Positions 35,756 to 48,253 of a DNA stretch of 64,000 nt are shown one piece after another. Source of the DNA: Megalonaias nervosa (taxonomy: Eukaryota; Mollusca; Bivalvia; Unionida; Unionidae); NCBI GenBank assembly GCA_016617855.1, contig JAECUM010001766.1:62001-126000 (forward strand). Direction: 5' to 3'. The notes beneath the pieces were generated by a model. It searched no databases and was not told the origin of the DNA. It was given only the letters and a program-made list of their open reading frames with translations. Positions within the stretch are counted from its first letter, which is position 1, and the number at the start of each line of letters is the position of its first letter. The position numbers were made by a program, and so were the translations under genes.

Positions 35756-36189
35756 GAGAGAAAGAGTTCTATAGTGGTTACTCTAGTTCAGATGATGTGA
35801 AGGACATTTGTCCATCATATATGTAAGTGAATTACCACAGAAGATGCAATAAATGAACAGTAAAAAAAACATCATAAAGCAAGGATTGATATATTACTTT
35901 ATGTTACACACAATCTCCATCCAATCCATTCTTTATTCAACTAAATGTTAACTCTTCAAAATGGAACCCTACCCTGGTAGTTGACCATGTGCTGAAAGTT
36001 GTCAGAAACAACAAAAACATATAAAATTGTGAAGTTTAATAAGATACAGACTAGAATAAAACAAGAGTTTACAGGTGTATAAGATAATAACTGATACAGA
36101 AAAGCTGACCATATATCTCCCATTATCTCCTGATTAAGAAGATAGTCACAAACTACTATAAGTCTGTTGGAAAGCGGCTTTATCCGCAT
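35756..36189. other. Non-coding DNA after the LINE
   Basis: No gene or element recognised. Confidence 0.4.
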
Positions 36190-36385
36190 GTTTTTCTCAG
36201 TAATCTTTATTCCACTTTGAATGTATGTAAAGTGACCTTTTCCTTCTCTCAGAAATCTTTATCCCATTTTACATGTATGCAAAGTGATCACATGCTTCTC
36301 TCAGTAATCTTTACCCCATTTTACATGTATGCAAAGTGACCCTGTGCTTCTCTCATTAATCCACTTTACATGCATGCAAAGAAGA
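36190..36385 (+). repeat. ~54-bp minisatellite, three to four copies
   Basis: The unit contains TTCTCTCAGTAATCTTTATC, CCATTTTACATGTATGCAAA and GTGACC. The last copy is shortened. Confidence 0.8.
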
Positions 36386-36589
36386 CTGTGTCAGAGGGTG
36401 AACAAGAAGCTTACCTGCAGATTTTTATGCGAAATGTGAACTTTTACCAAGTTTTCAGATTTACATCATATTTGGGAATTTTACAGATTTTTTAAAATCC
36501 GTTTTAATTCTTTTAAATTTCTTTACACTTGACCAAATCTGATCAAAGCTTGTGACCAATAAATTCAAACATTTAAACCTTGGTGGTTA

Positions 36590-37085
36590 GACACGATTTG
36601 CATGAGGACTTTATTAAAGTACATGTAGACAATGCAAGGCATTATGGAAAGTACATGTAGACAGTAAAAGACTGTATGAAAAGTACATGTACACAGTGTG
36701 AGGCTGTATGGAAAGTACAAGTAAGACACTGAGACTATGGAAAGTACATGTAAACAATATGGTGCCATATTCAAAGTACATGTTGACAATGTGAGGCTGT
36801 AAGAATACATAGTCAATGCAAGGCTGTAGGGAAAGTACATGTACGGTAGTCAATGTAAGGCTGTATGGGAAGTACATGCAGACAATACAAGACATGTACA
36901 CAGTGTGTGGCTGTATGGAAAGTACATGTAGACAATGTGATGCTGTATTGAGAGTACATGTTGACAATGTGAGGCTGTAAGTATACATAGACAATGCAAG
37001 GCTGTATGGAAAGTATATTTATACAATGCAAGGCTGTATGGAAAGTACATGTAGACAATGCAAGGCTGTATGGAAAGTAAAACAT
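36590..37085 (+). repeat. ~32-bp minisatellite, about fourteen copies
   Basis: The unit is GTACATGTAGACAATGCAAGG followed by CTGTATGGAAA. Copies vary by a few bases and some are partial. Open frames on the - strand with repeats like YFPYSLALSTCTFHTALHC are translations of this array and not genes. Confidence 0.9.
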
Positions 37086-37739
37086 TTTTGGAGTAGATGA
37101 ACATGCCTCACGCCCCTGTTAAAAATTTGTGTGCAGCAAAGTCACAGAGTATTTATATGGTGGATTTCTGGGTGAATATTTTGTGGATTGTTTAAAAATG
37201 TTTTGATCACCCTCTGATCCATATGCTCCAACCCTTGGAGATAGGATCCAAATTCTGAAATGACTGTGCCAGTCGATGGACCATCTCCTCATATCCCAGT
37301 TTCAAGTTTCTATTTTGTTGGTTCAAGAAAAGCTGCATAACACTACTTACACAAGCATAAACTTGTAAGCTCATAGAGAGGTAAGATTACAAAATCCTAA
37401 CTTTTTCTTCAAACAATGCGGGGACAACAAACTTTTCTATGGGTCAAGTGTTTCAAGATATAGTCAGCTCTCATTTAAACATCATGAAACAAAAAAGGTG
37501 TGTGGAACACAAATTTCATAATAATATTTTACTTAAGATAATGGAAAACTAACCAAATTAATTTCTCAATACAAATTTGTTGGATCAAATACACTTTCTA
37601 CTCACTGCACTGACAAAGTTTAAATATTCACTACTGCCTTGTTGTAAAAATAGCATTATTTTAACTTATTATTTAAACTCTCTTTCATTGATTGGATATT
37701 CACAATGCTTACAGATGTAGTACCCATTTATATGCATAC
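37086..37739. other. Non-coding DNA
   Basis: No feature recognised. Confidence 0.4.
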
Positions 37740-38580
37740 TATGTCACTGTTATTGTCAACTTGACAACTGACTCCTTGAACCAAAACCTGTAGGTTTCTT
37801 CCTTGTTTGATATGCAAGCCAGCTAAAATTGCAGTTACTAATGAACTCTGGACTAGGCATATGGCATATGAGTGACTCTTGTTGGAGTAATTGTGATGTT
37901 GACCTTTTTCCCCTTCAAACCTAAAATAAAAGATGTTCTCAAAAGCAAGTCATCTACAAAATTTTTTCAAGATAAAAGAAACAGCTAAAATTATTTTGTA
38001 GAAACCATTTTTCTTCTATCAATCAGAGTGAGCCTGAATTATGCCCTTTTGACCACGAAACAGATAGGCTTCTTCCTTACCCTATGTGCAAGCCATTCAA
38101 AAGGTTTGGGCCATGTGTGTGACACTGAACTAATGTTATTTTGTGAAATTATTTTTCTTTTTTCTGCCAGTGATCTTGACCTTTAACATTTTGACTGCAA
38201 AATCAGTAGCCGTCTTTCTTACCCTAAGTGCAAGCCATCAACAAAGTTTGGTTAAGGTATGTCACATATAACTAATGTTATTATGCAGAACCATATTTTA
38301 ATTCTTTTAAAGTGATCCTGACCTTTGAACTTTTGACTCCTATATCAATAGGATTCTTTCTTGCACCAAGTGTAAGCCATCCACAATGTTAGGTAACTGT
38401 AAATGGTAAAGCACTCTAGTAATTGTATACAAATGGTTTTACTTTTTGCAGTGACAGTGACCTTGGCCTATGATCTTTTCAGCCCAAAATTATAGGGTTC
38501 TTTGTTCCAACTGCAAGTCATCCATAAAGTTTGGACAACTAAAGTTATTGTGCAGAAACCAAATCTGTCAAAGACAGATG
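37740..38580 (+). repeat. Degenerate ~125-bp tandem family, about six copies
   Basis: The repeated landmarks are GTGACCTTGACCTTT..ACTTTTGAC, then AATCAATAGG.TTCTTTCTTAC, GTGCAAGCCATCCACAAAG and GTTATTGTGCAGAAACCA. Copies are strongly diverged. Related units occur at 24620-24985 (reverse strand) and at the right edge of the window from about 63820. Confidence 0.75.
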
Positions 38581-39184
38581 GATGGACAACATCATGACAT
38601 GATATGCCCCACCTGTGGGTGGTTGTATTAAAATCTTAACTCTCCTTATTCTGGAAAAGAGGTGACAAAAAGTCTCTTGGAGAAGTCTTTAAAGTTAGAG
38701 GTATTACATGAAAAGGCAGTAATACATAATAAGTAGACAGTCATTTTCCTCTTAAGTTTCCATGAAGAGAAACAAGACTGATTGAAAATTAAATATTTAA
38801 TCTGAAATGAAAGCAAGTTTTATGAAAACAATGATCTCAAGGATCACTTACACCAAAATTATGCAGGCTGAAGTACTATAAAATAAACAAAATTAAACTT
38901 GAGAACTGAACAACTAATTGTAATCAATCAGGCGTAAAAAGACAGCAATTTTCTCAAATCAATTAACAAATATGTTGGTGATAGAGAAAGCCAAGAAAGT
39001 ATATTTTGTCAACTTTTTGAAAATAGTAGCAATCATACATGTAACATCTCAGTTCTTGTACTTTATGTGGACAAAATGTGACCTTTTATAAATCACTGTT
39101 AACAACTCAAACAAGGAAATTTAAAATCAAAGTGAAGCTGCTAATTCTAATGAAATACTGTATATACTCATTTACAAATTAAGT
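38581..39184. other. Non-coding DNA
   Basis: No feature recognised. Confidence 0.4.
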
Positions 39185-39352
39185 TCAACTGCAAACAACA
39201 AAGAACCTGATCTGCTATTGCATAATGCACCAGCAGATCAAAGTCAGTGTTGCTTGCACTACTGATTACTCCGAAGAGACTGCAGAGACCTAGATCTGCT
39301 GGTGCATTATGCACTGGTAGATCTGGGTCTGTGTCGTTTGCAGTTGGTCTTG
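39185..39352. repeat. Foldback hairpin element with ~56-bp arms
   Basis: The left arm (about 39186-39243, CAACTGCAAACAACAAAGAA to TGCACCAGCAGATC) is the reverse complement of the right arm (about 39292-39351, GATCTGCTGGTGCATTATGC to CGTTTGCAGTTGG) with few mismatches; the loop is about 50 bp. It is probably a small foldback/MITE element; the DNA could form a cruciform. Confidence 0.8.
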
Positions 39353-39894
39353 ACTTGTAAGATATTGTATGTGGTGATTACAATAAATAATCAAATGTCC
39401 TGAAAAATTAGGGCTGCCTTAAATTAGTCAGCAAAAACTTTATCGATCGTTTTTATGACTTTCATAAATAAATGTTTTCACAATGGATTTCATATGAATG
39501 AATTATATTTTACAATGATGGACTAGCCACAATGAAATCTTAATTTCTGCTGAAAATTTTACTATCAAAACTATAACATTATATTATCACATATGCTCCA
39601 TACTATCACAGAACTGGTTAATATGCTTTAAAGAATGTTTTATATATTAAATACAATCAACAATAAGGCAAATTAACTGTGAGACTAAATGGATATGAAT
39701 ATATAAATTTACCAAAGAAAGCCATACACACTCTTAAATTTATCAAATATTGGTTCTACCTATTTCAATACCAGATGGAAATTATACTCTAATCAAATAC
39801 AATAGGTCACATTAAAAAAAGATCTGAAATACCTAACTATCAGGTACACAAATATGAACATGTATATGAATATGGCCATCAACATATCTGCAGT
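39353..39894. other. Non-coding DNA
   Basis: No feature recognised. Confidence 0.4.
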
Positions 39895-40135
39895 CTGACA
39901 TGTCTCCTTCCTTGGTAGCTTCTATTCAGTCGGATGTCTCTCCTTCCGTTAACTACTAATCAGTCAGACAAGGTTTTTCATTCCTTGGTAACTACTGAGC
40001 AGTCAGGCATGATTTCTTCTTTTCTGGTAACTATTGATCAGTCAGACATGACTTCTCCTTCCAAGATATTTCTCCTTCCTTGGTAGCTATTAATCACTCA
40101 GATGTGACTTCTCCTTCTTTGGTGACTACTAATTT
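39895..40135 (+). repeat. ~45-bp minisatellite, about five copies
   Basis: The unit includes TCTCCTTCCTTGGTAGCTAT, TAATCAGTCAGACATGACTT and drifts between copies. Confidence 0.8.
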
Positions 40136-40165
40136 CGCATAAAAGTAATAATATTACCATAAGAT

Positions 40166-40966
40166 CAGACCTGCCAACTCTTACGATTTTGCCGTAACTC
40201 TTACGAAAATTACCCTTAAAATACGGACTTACGACATACATGCAAAAACTACGGAAAAATAATTGTTGCCTAAAATTCCGGATAATTGGTTCATCCGTGT
40301 TTGATATGATCCGGGTTTCATATTAGAATTAGTAAAATTAGTCTAACTTTACAGCAGCACCCCAGACGCTTTAAACTGCACCTATTTGTTCATGCAAAGC
40401 GTCTATATGATCAAACTGTTGATTATAGAATTTTTTTTTTTTTTTTTTTTTTTAAAATGGCGTCCAGAAAGCGATGCATGTTTAAGACGAAAGGGAAAAT
40501 AAGCTTCTAAAAAAGTGTTAATAATCAACACTGAAGAACAAAAAGGAGTATTCAGATTTTTGTGAATAAAAGCTGGAAAGGACACAATTACGTTTATTGG
40601 ACATCACGTGCCAATTCGAGTATGTCTCGTGGCGGGAGATATGATTGCCGTCGTCATGTGATATGGAAAAAGAATTTCTAAGAATTTTTACGCCAGATTG
40701 AGAGATAGCAACAAGCCATTGAGTTGCATAAGGTTTGGAACTAAAGTCTGTGCAACTGTACTATGGTAAATAAAGTCTATGCGTACTTCACAAACTTTTC
40801 AGTTGAATATAATGTGTATCGTCGCTGCATCGAACTTTTACTTACGTTTTCCAGCTTTACAGTAGCAGTTATTGATATTTTGTTACACCTTACTGAAAAC
40901 TGGTCAATCTTACAGAGATAAATCAACTGCCTTACTGAGACGGACTCATCAGGGTTGGCAGGTCTG
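40166..40966. mobile_element. Non-autonomous DNA transposon, hAT-like ends
   Basis: The 0.8 kb segment begins CAGACCTGCCAACTC and ends GGGTTGGCAGGTCTG, about 13 bp of inverted termini. It contains no transposase frame. No clean 8-bp duplication is visible, so the superfamily assignment rests on the CAG...CTG ends only. Confidence 0.65.
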
Positions 40967-41063
40967 TACTATTACAATTCAGAAGACTAATGTCAATTTG
41001 TTATGAGGCATCATGGTTAATACATAATAACTATTTATTATTTACAGTTATTATGTAATAACC

Positions 41064-43670
41064 ATAATGTCTCATAGAGAGTGCGATGTTGAAGGTTCCT
41101 AAGAGAGACATTGTGATAGTCATGGGCGACTTCAATGCCAAAGTGGGAAAGAGAAAAGATGGCGAGGAGGCTACCATGGGTCAACATGGGTGTGGTGAGA
41201 GAAATGAAAACGGAGAATCTTCTCGAGTTCTGCCAGGACAAGGACCTGGTTATAGGAGGGACGCTCTTTGAGCATCGAAGAATCCACAAGGTGACATGGA
41301 GGTCACCAGACCTGACGACAGAGAACCAGATCGACCACATGATGATTTCCAGGCGGTGGAGAAGTGACATGCAGGATGTCAGGGCATACCGAGGAGCCGA
41401 TGCCAACACAGACCACTCTCTCGTCATCGGAAAATTCAAGGTAAAGATCACAAAAGCGAAGAAAGAGGATGGAAGGAAACGGCGCTTCGATGTCTCTAAA
41501 CTGAAGGACAAAAGCCTGGAAAGAAACTTTGTGGACACACTTGGGAACCGTTTCCAAGCTCTTGCCGACCTAAGCGACGAGGAAGAACAAGGACCACTCC
41601 AGGAGCTGTCAGCAGCGGGATTGGAGAAGAAGTGGATACGCGTAAAGGATACCATTGTTGGCACGTGTGAGAAAGTACTTGAGACAAGGAGAAGACAGTA
41701 CAAACCTTGGCTGTCAGCAGCGTCCATCCAGGAAATCGAGCAGCGAAGGGAAATAAAGTTGAAACTGGATCAAGCGAGGACAAGAGGTCAGAAGCAACGC
41801 TTGCAAGAGAGATACAGCAAGCAGAACAAACGAGTGAAAAAGAGTGCTAGGAAAGATAAGAGAGCTATGATAGAAGAGCTGACATCTGAAGCCGAGAAAG
41901 CGGCACAAAGAAACGACCTGAAGGAACTCTACCACACAACACGACTCCTAGCTGGAAAGACCACCAACCCGCAGAAATCAGTGAAAGACAAGGAAGGAAA
42001 TGTCATCAGCAACCCAGAACTGCAGTTAGAACGCTGGCAAGAGCACTTCAAGTATACCTTCAACGGAACTCCAGTAACAGACCCACCAGACATCCAACCC
42101 GGGGAGGATCTGAATATAAACTTGGATTCACAATGGAGGAAATCATCATGGCTATCAAGAAGACAAAGCAAGGAAAAGCACCAGGACCGGATAACATCCC
42201 ACCAGAGGCACTCAAGGCAAACCCGCAGCTGACAGCTGAAATAATCTTCGACCTGGTCCAAGCAGCATGGGAACAGCGCAAGATCCCAGAAGAATGGAGC
42301 ATAGGGTATATCGTGAAGCTGCCAAAGAAAGGGGACCCTGCGGACTATAACAACTGGCGGGGGATCCAACTTCTCTCAATGTGCAGCAAAGTGTTTACTC
42401 GGCTTATCTTGGGAAGGATTCAGAAGGCGATAGACGACAGACTGCGAGAAAAGCAAAGCGGGTTCCGACCAGGAAGATCTTGCACGGAGCAAATTACGAC
42501 CTTACGCGTAATCATTGAACAGAGCCTGGAATGGCGGTCACCACTGTATCTGAACTTCATAGACTTCCAAAAGGCTTTTGATACGGTGGACAAAGCAGCG
42601 ATGTGGAAGATTGTACGCCACTATGGAGTGCCAGAGAAGGTCGTGGAAGTCCTGCAAAGCATCTACAACCACACTAGCTGCCAGGTTATCCACAACAACA
42701 CTCTTTCACCAGCTTTTGAGGTTGTTACCGGAGTGAGACAAGGCTGCCTTCTCTCTCCTCTGCTCTTCTCTATAGTCATCAACTGGGTTATGAAAACAAG
42801 CATTGACAGACCAATGGGGATCCAGTGGACGATGATGAATAGGCTCGAAGATCTTGACTTTGCTGATGACATCTGCTTCCTGTCACATACCTGGGGAGAC
42901 ATGCAGAAGAAAACGACCCTGTTACAAGAAACTGCTAGCAAAGTAGGCTTATCCATCAATGGCAAGAAGACCAAGTCTATGCGCATGAATGCCCAGCAAA
43001 CTGACCCCATCACTCTGGAAGGACAAGCACTGGATGATGTTGAAGTATTCACCTATCTTGGAAGCGAGGTGAGCAACAAAGGAGGAACAGACGAGGACAT
43101 CAGAGCCAGAATCCGCAAAGGACGTCACTCCTTCGCCATGCTCAAGCCAATCTGGACCAGCAGGAAACTCAGCCTCAACACCAAGATACGCATATTCAAC
43201 ACCAATGTGAAGACAGTGTTGCTCTACGGCTCTGAGTCATGGAAACGAACAAAGGCGCTGAACCAGAAGCTCCAAGTCTTCATCAACATGTGCTTGAGAC
43301 AGATACTTCGCATCTGGTGGCCTGAGAAAGTGTCCAATGAAGAACTCTGGAAAAGGACAAAGCAAGAGCCGATCACTGTAACCATCTCTAGAAGGAAATG
43401 GCGATGAGTGGGCCACACTTGGAGAAAAGGCAGCAGTAGCATCGCGAAGCACGCCCTAGAGTGGAATTCCCAAGGGAAGAGTAACAGAGGACGCCCTGCC
43501 AACACATGGAGAAGAACACTCGATGCCGAGCTGAAAACCATGAAACTATCGTGGGGAGAAGTAAAGAAAGTGGCACAGGACAGGGACCGATGGAGGGCAG
43601 CGGTGGACGCCCTATGTGCCAACTAGGCACGAAGAGGATTAAACTAAACTAAACTAAATAATGTCTCATA
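41064..43670 (+). mobile_element. 5'-truncated non-LTR retrotransposon with 13-bp duplication
   Basis: The body 41077-43657 is bounded by a perfect 13-bp duplication, ATAATGTCTCATA (41064-41076 and 43658-43670), and ends in the tandem tail AAACTAAACTAAACTAA. It starts inside the endonuclease domain (VMGDFNAKVG near 41120; ANTDHSLVIGKF near 41410), then a charged linker, then reverse transcriptase: KAPGPDNIPPEALK, GFRPGRSCTEQI, GVRQGCLLSPLLFS, the catalytic FADDICFLS near 42860, and YLGSEVSNKGG. The carboxy end reads RGRPANTWRRTLDAELKTMK and WRAAVDALC. Frameshifts near 41150-41270 and 42130-42232 and a TGA at 43405-43407 disable it. Domain order and tail suggest an RTE-like clade. Confidence 0.9.
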
Positions 43671-43684
43671 ACAGGAACTCATCT

Positions 43685-43885
43685 GGATTCTGGGCCATAC
43701 TGAATAATTTATAGTGAATGATGGGTCATACTGCATATTTTACATTGAATGATGGATGCTGGACCATACTGCATATTTTTATAGTGAACGATTGATGCTG
43801 GGCCATACTGCGTATGTTATAGTGAATGATGGATGCTGGGCCATACTGCGTATTTTATAGTGAATGATGGATGCTGGGCCATACC
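43685..43885 (+). repeat. ~38-bp minisatellite at the broken left edge of element B
   Basis: About five copies of TATAGTGAATGATGGATGCT then GGGCCATACTGCGTATTT. The array ends where integrase-coding sequence begins, so it marks the present left border of element B. Confidence 0.85.
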
Positions 43886-44435
43886 ATATGTTCACATGTC
43901 AACAAAGACAGCAACTGAAGTTGCATCTGCGTTTGAACGAATTTATCAACAAGGACCCTTGCGATGGCCACAGGTATTACAGGTTGATCCTGGTAAAGAA
44001 TTTCTTGGTTATTTGGATATCAATATGCAAAGGAAATATCCACCGACTTTAAGTCCGGGGAGAGATCTCGTGAATGGGTTGCAAGGTTACCAAGTGTGAT
44101 AGCTGCGTTGAATAATGAAATTACTCGTACATCTTCTATGAAGCCTGCTAATGCAATTACAAAAAAATATATACCAATACAACAACGTGAATCTTCCTCT
44201 CAGCCAGTACTAGGTAATGTGATTGTAAGATATTTATGAGCCTGGTGAACTTGAAGGTGGTAAAAAAAGAGCAACTGATTCTATCTGGAGTGTGACCACA
44301 CATAAAATTTCTAACGTGGTTAGATCCACAGGTAGAACTGCTATCTACAGACTAGATTCAACTGCTCCTCAACGTGGATTTGTACGTGAACAATTACAAG
44401 TAATTCCTGAAGACGCGTTCACTTTTGTAAACTAG
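43885..44435 (+). pseudogene. Truncated retroviral-type (rve) integrase
   Basis: The first readable part (MSTKTATEVASAFERIYQQG then LQVDPGKEFLG) is the end of an rve catalytic core with one acidic active-site residue in VDPGKEF. After a frameshift come REWVARLPSVIAALNNEITR and, after another, PGELEGGKKRATDSIWSV, the chromodomain-like tail of Polinton integrases, ending at TAG 44433-44435. The amino-terminal half is missing, and the segment that should hold the third acidic residue between KEFLG and REWVARL appears deleted. Its role was to insert the element's DNA into the host genome. Its last 17 bp overlap the convergent polymerase-helicase-HNH gene. Confidence 0.8.
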
Positions 44436-47400
44436 CACCTCTACGTCGATTACATTCAAGACATGTCAATATGACATTATCACGTTTATGACCAAGATCA
44501 CTATTAATTCTGTCTACGGTGAACTGTCTTGGATTATTACTCGAATATTTCCATAACATATTACAGTTACAACTTACACAATGATTATTCTATCGTTGTT
44601 TTAGTGTCATAATTAATTCAGTATCAATATCAAAATCGCGATTATTTTTTTTTATCACATTCCTTATAACCAAATAGTTTTTTCTTATTACGTCATTGCT
44701 AGCAGTTTGATCATTATTTTCTGTAAAATTCATAATAACCCTGTGCAGCTGAGATATTCTTCTGACTCGAGATACTGCGAGATAAACTATTTTGACCATT
44801 CGAATCTATCATCGACAATCCAGATATTTGTATCAGAAATAGTTAGTCCTTGTGACGAATGAATTGTTATAGCATATCCTAATTTCCATGGAGTTTTATC
44901 CATGATCAACGCGCTCTCAACAACATCAACATCAACCAAAACAATATCATTCAATACAAGATTTTGTTTTTCATTTGTTCCTGGAATTTCAACTTCAATA
45001 TTCTGTCGTTGAGTATCTGCTGGGCGATAACACAATGGTACAGGTAGATTTGAACATTTTTCTTTATGTAACAGAAATAGTTTCTCTTGCAGTTCATCAC
45101 GTACTATTTTTCTACTCGCAACTATTAAATCATTTGGTCTCCATAAATTCCAAAAATCATTCACAGGAGTTTCTGGAATTACTTTACGCATTATCTCACA
45201 TTGTATTCTATCTGGTTGTATTCTGATTAATCTTTTAAAATTCTTTCAGAGGTTCATCAATAGCTCTATGATCATCATTTATTTCTTCGTAATAATCTAC
45301 AAATGATTTTAACCATTCATGCGGAGATTGACCGACGAAAGGTGGTGGTTGACCATGATCTCCACACATTATTACAGCAGTATTTTTAGTCAATAACCAT
45401 TCAAGGAATATTTTTAATATTTCTAACGATACCGTGTCTATCTCGTCCCAGATAATATACTTAGGTATATATTTCTCACCCATTCACTCAGAGTCCATGT
45501 GTCTCCGCACCATCTGAAGAAACTATGATATGTACATGATTTTACTCTTCGTTCTTTTATTTCTCTGGCGAGTTTATGTGTCGGTGTCAAAACAATTATA
45601 TCTGAATGGTTGTTCATGAATAATTTAATCGCACGAGCTGTTTTACCTGAACCACGACAACCATTAAGATAGACAGTCTTATGTCTAGCCACAGGATCGT
45701 ATACAGATGGTGCAGATGACAATTTTGATATTTGATTATTTTTGTAATATACTTCCTTAATTTCAACGTTGGCAGATTCAGAATAACTAAGTATGTTTTC
45801 TCGTTTTATTCTCCATTCGTCCCATGATGCATAATTGTCAATATGTAATTGTTTTAACAAATCCGCATATTTTTTATTTATATAAAACGAATGCGTAGCA
45901 ACTCTGACAGCGTAACGAGGAAATCTATTTATCATTGACAATAGATTTATCGAAACGTACGCTAGCATCGAAGATCTTAAATGAGTAAACTGCGGTGAGT
46001 CGCCATCAATATAGTTCACAATTGTACCTAGTCTGGTTCCGTCTGATAAATAAGCATTACTTCGACCTATAAATGTTTTTTTTTCCGTTGTATCAGCGAT
46101 TATAAAATCGAGTTCAGCATCGTCCATAATTAATCTTGTACAGTGTCATTTATGATCATATGATCCTCCTTGTGTAAATTTACCGATTATCTTTCTACCA
46201 AGATCTTTTGCAAGTTTCTCATCGCTTTCCTTCCTGCATTTAGATATATTATCAGCAATTTTAACAATATCATCTTCGTTAAGATCAAGAAATTCTTTCC
46301 TGACATCATCAATATTAAATCTATCCGGTTCTGGTAACCAAACTTGTTTCTGTGGACGATACGATATAATCGCTTCATTTACTTTTTAATGATATCAATA
46401 TTTTATTATCGAGCATATATCGTAATAGTACTATTGGAACCCAACATTTTTCTGAAAAAATGTTTTCCAAACAGTACAAGTAATCGGATGGAGATTTTCC
46501 GTAAACTCAAATGATTCTATATAGGCGAATCCGGTTAAGTCAAAATCTGGTAAGGGTCCGTTTATCGCAACTCTGGTGATCTCATGTGATGGATGTCAAA
46601 ATCTCTTAAAGTATTCAGAACACTCTCCGTATCCAAGAAAACTTCCAGGATAACACGCTACCATATCAACTGAGATAATGTCGCTATAATCGTATTTAGT
46701 ATTCCATAATCCACCGTGCCCATATTCAATACAACTTTTCTGGACATCTTCAAGAAATTCCAATCGTATCGGTTTCCATGAATTTTTCTCCTGAGCAAAA
46801 TGAGCAGCAACTGATGGAACGGTAAAACAATTATTCAGTAATTGTCTAACCTTGACATCGTCAGAAGTATATTTTAATGCAAGATTTTTCATTTCTCCAT
46901 GAAGAGATTCTGTACGATAAATATCCCCACCAGGCCGTATAAACTGATCGTAATTTACATCGTCGGAACTTTGAAACAGCCAAACAGATACAGGGTCACT
47001 TTTACTGATATATTTGATAAAATCAAATATATGACCATGATAAAATTTAACCGTTCTGTCTCGTGGAAATATTGTTGCTGCCACAGTCCATGCGTGTGCG
47101 TTATGATCAATAATATCTATCGAAGCTCCTCTTGATTCATATTTCGATTTATACAGAATCTCTCCGGTTAACGTCTTCACTGTTATCGGAAATTTTAATT
47201 TCCTTCCCAGCTCAGCAACATCGCTGATAGACGCTCCAGTATCTTTAACTGCTTCTGCCCACGTATTTATTTTTCTACGTCGTAAATCCGTTAAACCATT
47301 GCCACGTATCGCGTTTGTGAAGTGTTCTGTAACTCGTTCAGCTACACAATTTATTCTTAACTCTGACAGTCTCATCGACTTGAAATCATTGACGTCAGGT

Positions 47401-47885
47401 TTATTATTCAGCGGATATATTGCATAGACAACCGCAGTCACAGGATACTCTCGTTCATAACACGGTTTGTCAATACCAGTCAGTATCCCGGGTTTGGAAT
47501 TTTTCTTCAAGAGAACAATATTATTTCTTGACTGCATGCGTACAGGGTCACGTTTGTCACAGATAATCCAAGTGTCGTCGTCTGTCCTTACAAAATTTTT
47601 TATTAAAATGAAATATTTTTGAATATCAAGATGGTTAATCTTAATTCCTCGTTTATCATTCATTATAGTATCGACAACATTTCCGATCCTGAATGTCGAC
47701 CACACATGAGCCGCACCATCGTCACGAAATTCCTTCTTGGCTTCACGGATACGTTTGGTTATATCCTCATTTGTTAAAGCCAGATCTTGCATCGAAAAAC
47801 TAAATTTATATTTCGGTAGTCTGTCAAGATCAAATCTAGCTCCTGCCGAGACGACGGAAGGTTCAATTGCGGATAATTCCTCCAT
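44419..47885 (-). pseudogene. DNA polymerase B - SF1 helicase - HNH nuclease fusion gene
   Basis: Start ATG at 47885 (MEELSAIEPSVVSAGARFDL). Polymerase part: IIDHNAHAWTV near 47090, motif A VDMVACYPG near 46660, a motif B-like IIGKFTQGG near 46160, and motif C at about 45890, where ATHSFY shows His in place of the expected catalytic Asp. The same gene then continues as a helicase: Walker A NGCRGSGKT (~45660), LTPTHKLAREI, Walker B WDEID (~45450), CGDHGQPPP, AITIHSSQGLT and VYLAVSRV. After one TAG (44590-44592) the same frame runs on into an HNH domain (CVSCNC, TVDRINSDLGHKRDN, CLECNRRRG) and stops at 44419. Frame breaks near 46595, 46385-46140, 45480-45440, 45235-45190 and 44790 make it a pseudogene. 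It would have replicated the element's DNA. Confidence 0.8.
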
Positions 47886-47936
47886 TATTACAATTAAGAC
47901 AAATATATATTTAAATTGAATTTTAGTATATATATA
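47886..47936. promoter_or_regulatory. Divergent AT-rich promoter between polymerase and zinc-protein genes
   Basis: The 51-bp spacer contains AAATATATATTT and, directly before the zinc-protein ATG, AGTATATATATA. It resembles the TATATAA words before the element A genes. Confidence 0.4.
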
Positions 47937-48152
47937 ATGATTCAAACAAAGAATCGATGTATTTGGCTTATGATCGGATATACTTCTCCTTGTAACAAAG
48001 CATGCGGAAATGAATTCTGCGGCTACCATATGCAAAGCGTTAGACATAGGAGTCTAGGACCAAAACCGTGTGTGCAATGTGGTGTTGGAGTCAGAGGAAA
48101 AACTCAGTTGTGTTTAAAATGCGGCGGTAAAAAATATAGAGAACTAAAATGA
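47937..48152 (+). CDS. Small Cys-rich zinc-binding protein
   Basis: The frame is intact; I place the start at the ATG at 47937, right after TATATATA, giving 71 aa. Two Cys/His clusters are visible: CNKACGNEFCGYH near residues 18-30 and CVQCGVG...CLKCGGKK near residues 42-63, separated by a basic segment (RHRSLGPK). It can bind two zinc ions. Small proteins of this build accompany Polinton-like polymerases; I infer a nucleic-acid-binding or regulatory role but cannot name one. Confidence 0.65.
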   Translation: MIQTKNRCIWLMIGYTSPCNKACGNEFCGYHMQSVRHRSLGPKPCVQCGVGVRGKTQLCLKCGGKKYRELK

Positions 48153-48253
48153 TATTACGATTAAAAAAATATTGAATCTCCTATAAAAACCGCAGAAGAT
48201 TATCTCGCTAGATTTTCAAAATAATGATTTAAACAAATAATATTATTATATAA

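Noticed and set aside
36565..37104. Four overlapping minus-strand open frames with repeated Tyr/Cys/His-rich motifs
   Set aside because: They are translations of a ~32-bp minisatellite; the motif period equals the DNA unit and three frames are equally open.
39895..40135. Regularly spaced repeats considered as a CRISPR-like array
   Set aside because: The repeats are degenerate and contiguous without unique spacers, and the DNA is animal.
41038..43630. Several long minus-strand frames across 41-43.6 kb
   Set aside because: Antisense of the LINE endonuclease and reverse transcriptase, whose + strand motifs are clear.
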